Positions 5,754-6,095 of a stretch of 6,095 nucleotides of DNA are shown piece after piece. Both the position numbers and the translations under genes were made by a program. The DNA is from Aquamicrobium sp. GTDB lineage: Bacteria > Pseudomonadota > Alphaproteobacteria > Rhizobiales > Rhizobiaceae. Position 1 is the stretch's first letter, and the number at the start of each line of letters is the position of its first letter. The notes beneath the pieces were generated by a model. The model did not search any database. It saw only the letters and a list, made by a program, of their open reading frames with translations, and was not told the origin of the DNA. Location: assembly GCA_014860725.1 (NCBI GenBank), contig JACZJD010000789.1, positions 1 to 6,095 on the forward strand, in the 5' to 3' direction.

Positions 5754-6095
5754 TCAGCGGGTGGAGATCGAGACGACGCGCTCCTCGGTCATCTCGCGGA
5801 TGGCATAGTGAGGCCCCTCGCGCCCGAAGCCGCTGTCCTTGGAGCCGCCATAGGGCATGAGGTCGACGCGGGCGCTCGACGTCTCGTTGATGTGCACGCC
5901 GCCGACCTCCAGCCGCCGCGCCGCCTCGAAGGCGTCGCCGAGCCGCTGGGTGAAGAGGCCGGTGGCCAGCCCGAACGGCGTGGAATTGACGCGGTCGATC
6001 GCCTCGTCGAGCGTCGCGAACGGCGCGATGCACATGACCGGCCCGAAGATTTCCGCGCATCCGACCTTCATGTCGGCGCGGATGTCGGTCAGCAG
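5754..6095 (-). CDS. Aldehyde dehydrogenase, C-terminal part (N-terminus outside window)
   Basis: The minus-strand frame is open from the window edge to the stop at 5754-5756 and gives the last 113 residues of an NAD(P)-dependent aldehyde dehydrogenase (full family length about 470-500). Visible motifs are EIFGPV, whose Glu and Phe contact the nicotinamide ribose, DEAIDRVNSTPFGLATGLFT, GGVHINETSSARVD, MPYGGSKDSGFGREG and the tail YAIREMTEERVV. The NETS-x2-RVD-x-MPYGG pattern and the EMTEERVV tail resemble the GapN/lactaldehyde/phosphonoacetaldehyde dehydrogenase group rather than betaine-aldehyde types, but this is only a leaning. The catalytic Cys and general-base Glu lie outside the window. 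An internal ATG at 6071 is not the start, because homology continues upstream (LLTDIRAD). It is the upstream partner of the SDR gene. Confidence 0.92.
   Translation of the reverse strand: MLTDIRADMKVGCAEIFGPVMCIAPFATLDEAIDRVNSTPFGLATGLFTQRLGDAFEAARRLEVGGVHINETSSARVDLMPYGGSKDSGFGREGPHYAIREMTEERVVSISTR

Noticed and set aside
5041..5808. Plus-strand open frame (255 codons) opposite the SDR gene
   Set aside because: It is antisense to a complete SDR with catalytic and cofactor motifs, and has no domain of its own.
5722..6060. N-terminal extension of the SDR, possible ALDH-SDR fusion
   Set aside because: The extension is the ALDH region read in the wrong frame. The true ALDH frame ends at a stop at 5754, and the SDR has its own ribosome binding site and canonical N-terminus at 5721.

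Overview
The window is about 6.1 kb of high-GC DNA (codon third positions are nearly all G or C). It is almost wholly coding, with short gaps and strong purine-rich ribosome binding sites. Codon use, the protein flavour (GntR/FCD regulator, IolE/hydroxypyruvate-isomerase-like barrel, SDR, ALDH) and the compact layout suggest an alphaproteobacterium, probably of the Hyphomicrobiales (Rhizobiales). That assignment is inferred from style, because there is no rRNA or other taxonomic marker here.

Positions 1-3317, plus strand, hold the 3' part of an arginine deiminase (ADI) operon. It starts with the last 48 residues of a membrane carrier that looks like the YfcC/ArcD-like family. Complete arcA (arginine deiminase), arcB (catabolic ornithine carbamoyltransferase) and arcC (carbamate kinase) follow. 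The gaps are 11, 11 and 1 nt, so these genes are almost certainly one transcript. Together they turn arginine into ornithine, CO2 and two ammonia, and make one ATP. The carrier would plausibly import arginine and export ornithine. All three enzymes keep their catalytic motifs. The operon promoter lies upstream of the window.

Positions 3337-4992 hold a second, probably unrelated unit. A GntR-family (FCD/FadR subfamily) repressor is on the minus strand, convergent with arcC. Across a 168-bp region it is divergent from a plus-strand sugar-phosphate isomerase/epimerase-like TIM-barrel protein. That intergenic region carries a TTGTA-N10-TACAA inverted repeat over candidate promoter elements for both genes, which fits a shared operator. 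It also holds two further inverted repeats.

Positions 5005-6095, minus strand, hold an ALDH (C-terminal 113 residues; the rest is outside the window) followed by a complete SDR-family dehydrogenase 32 bp downstream. They probably form one operon, running convergently into the isomerase gene with only 12 bp between the stop codons. Regulator, isomerase/epimerase, SDR and ALDH together resemble a small sugar or sugar-acid catabolic locus whose substrate cannot be read from the sequence.

I see no RNA gene, mobile element, CRISPR array or clearly new system. The most testable points are the divergent operator region and the unassigned catabolic locus.
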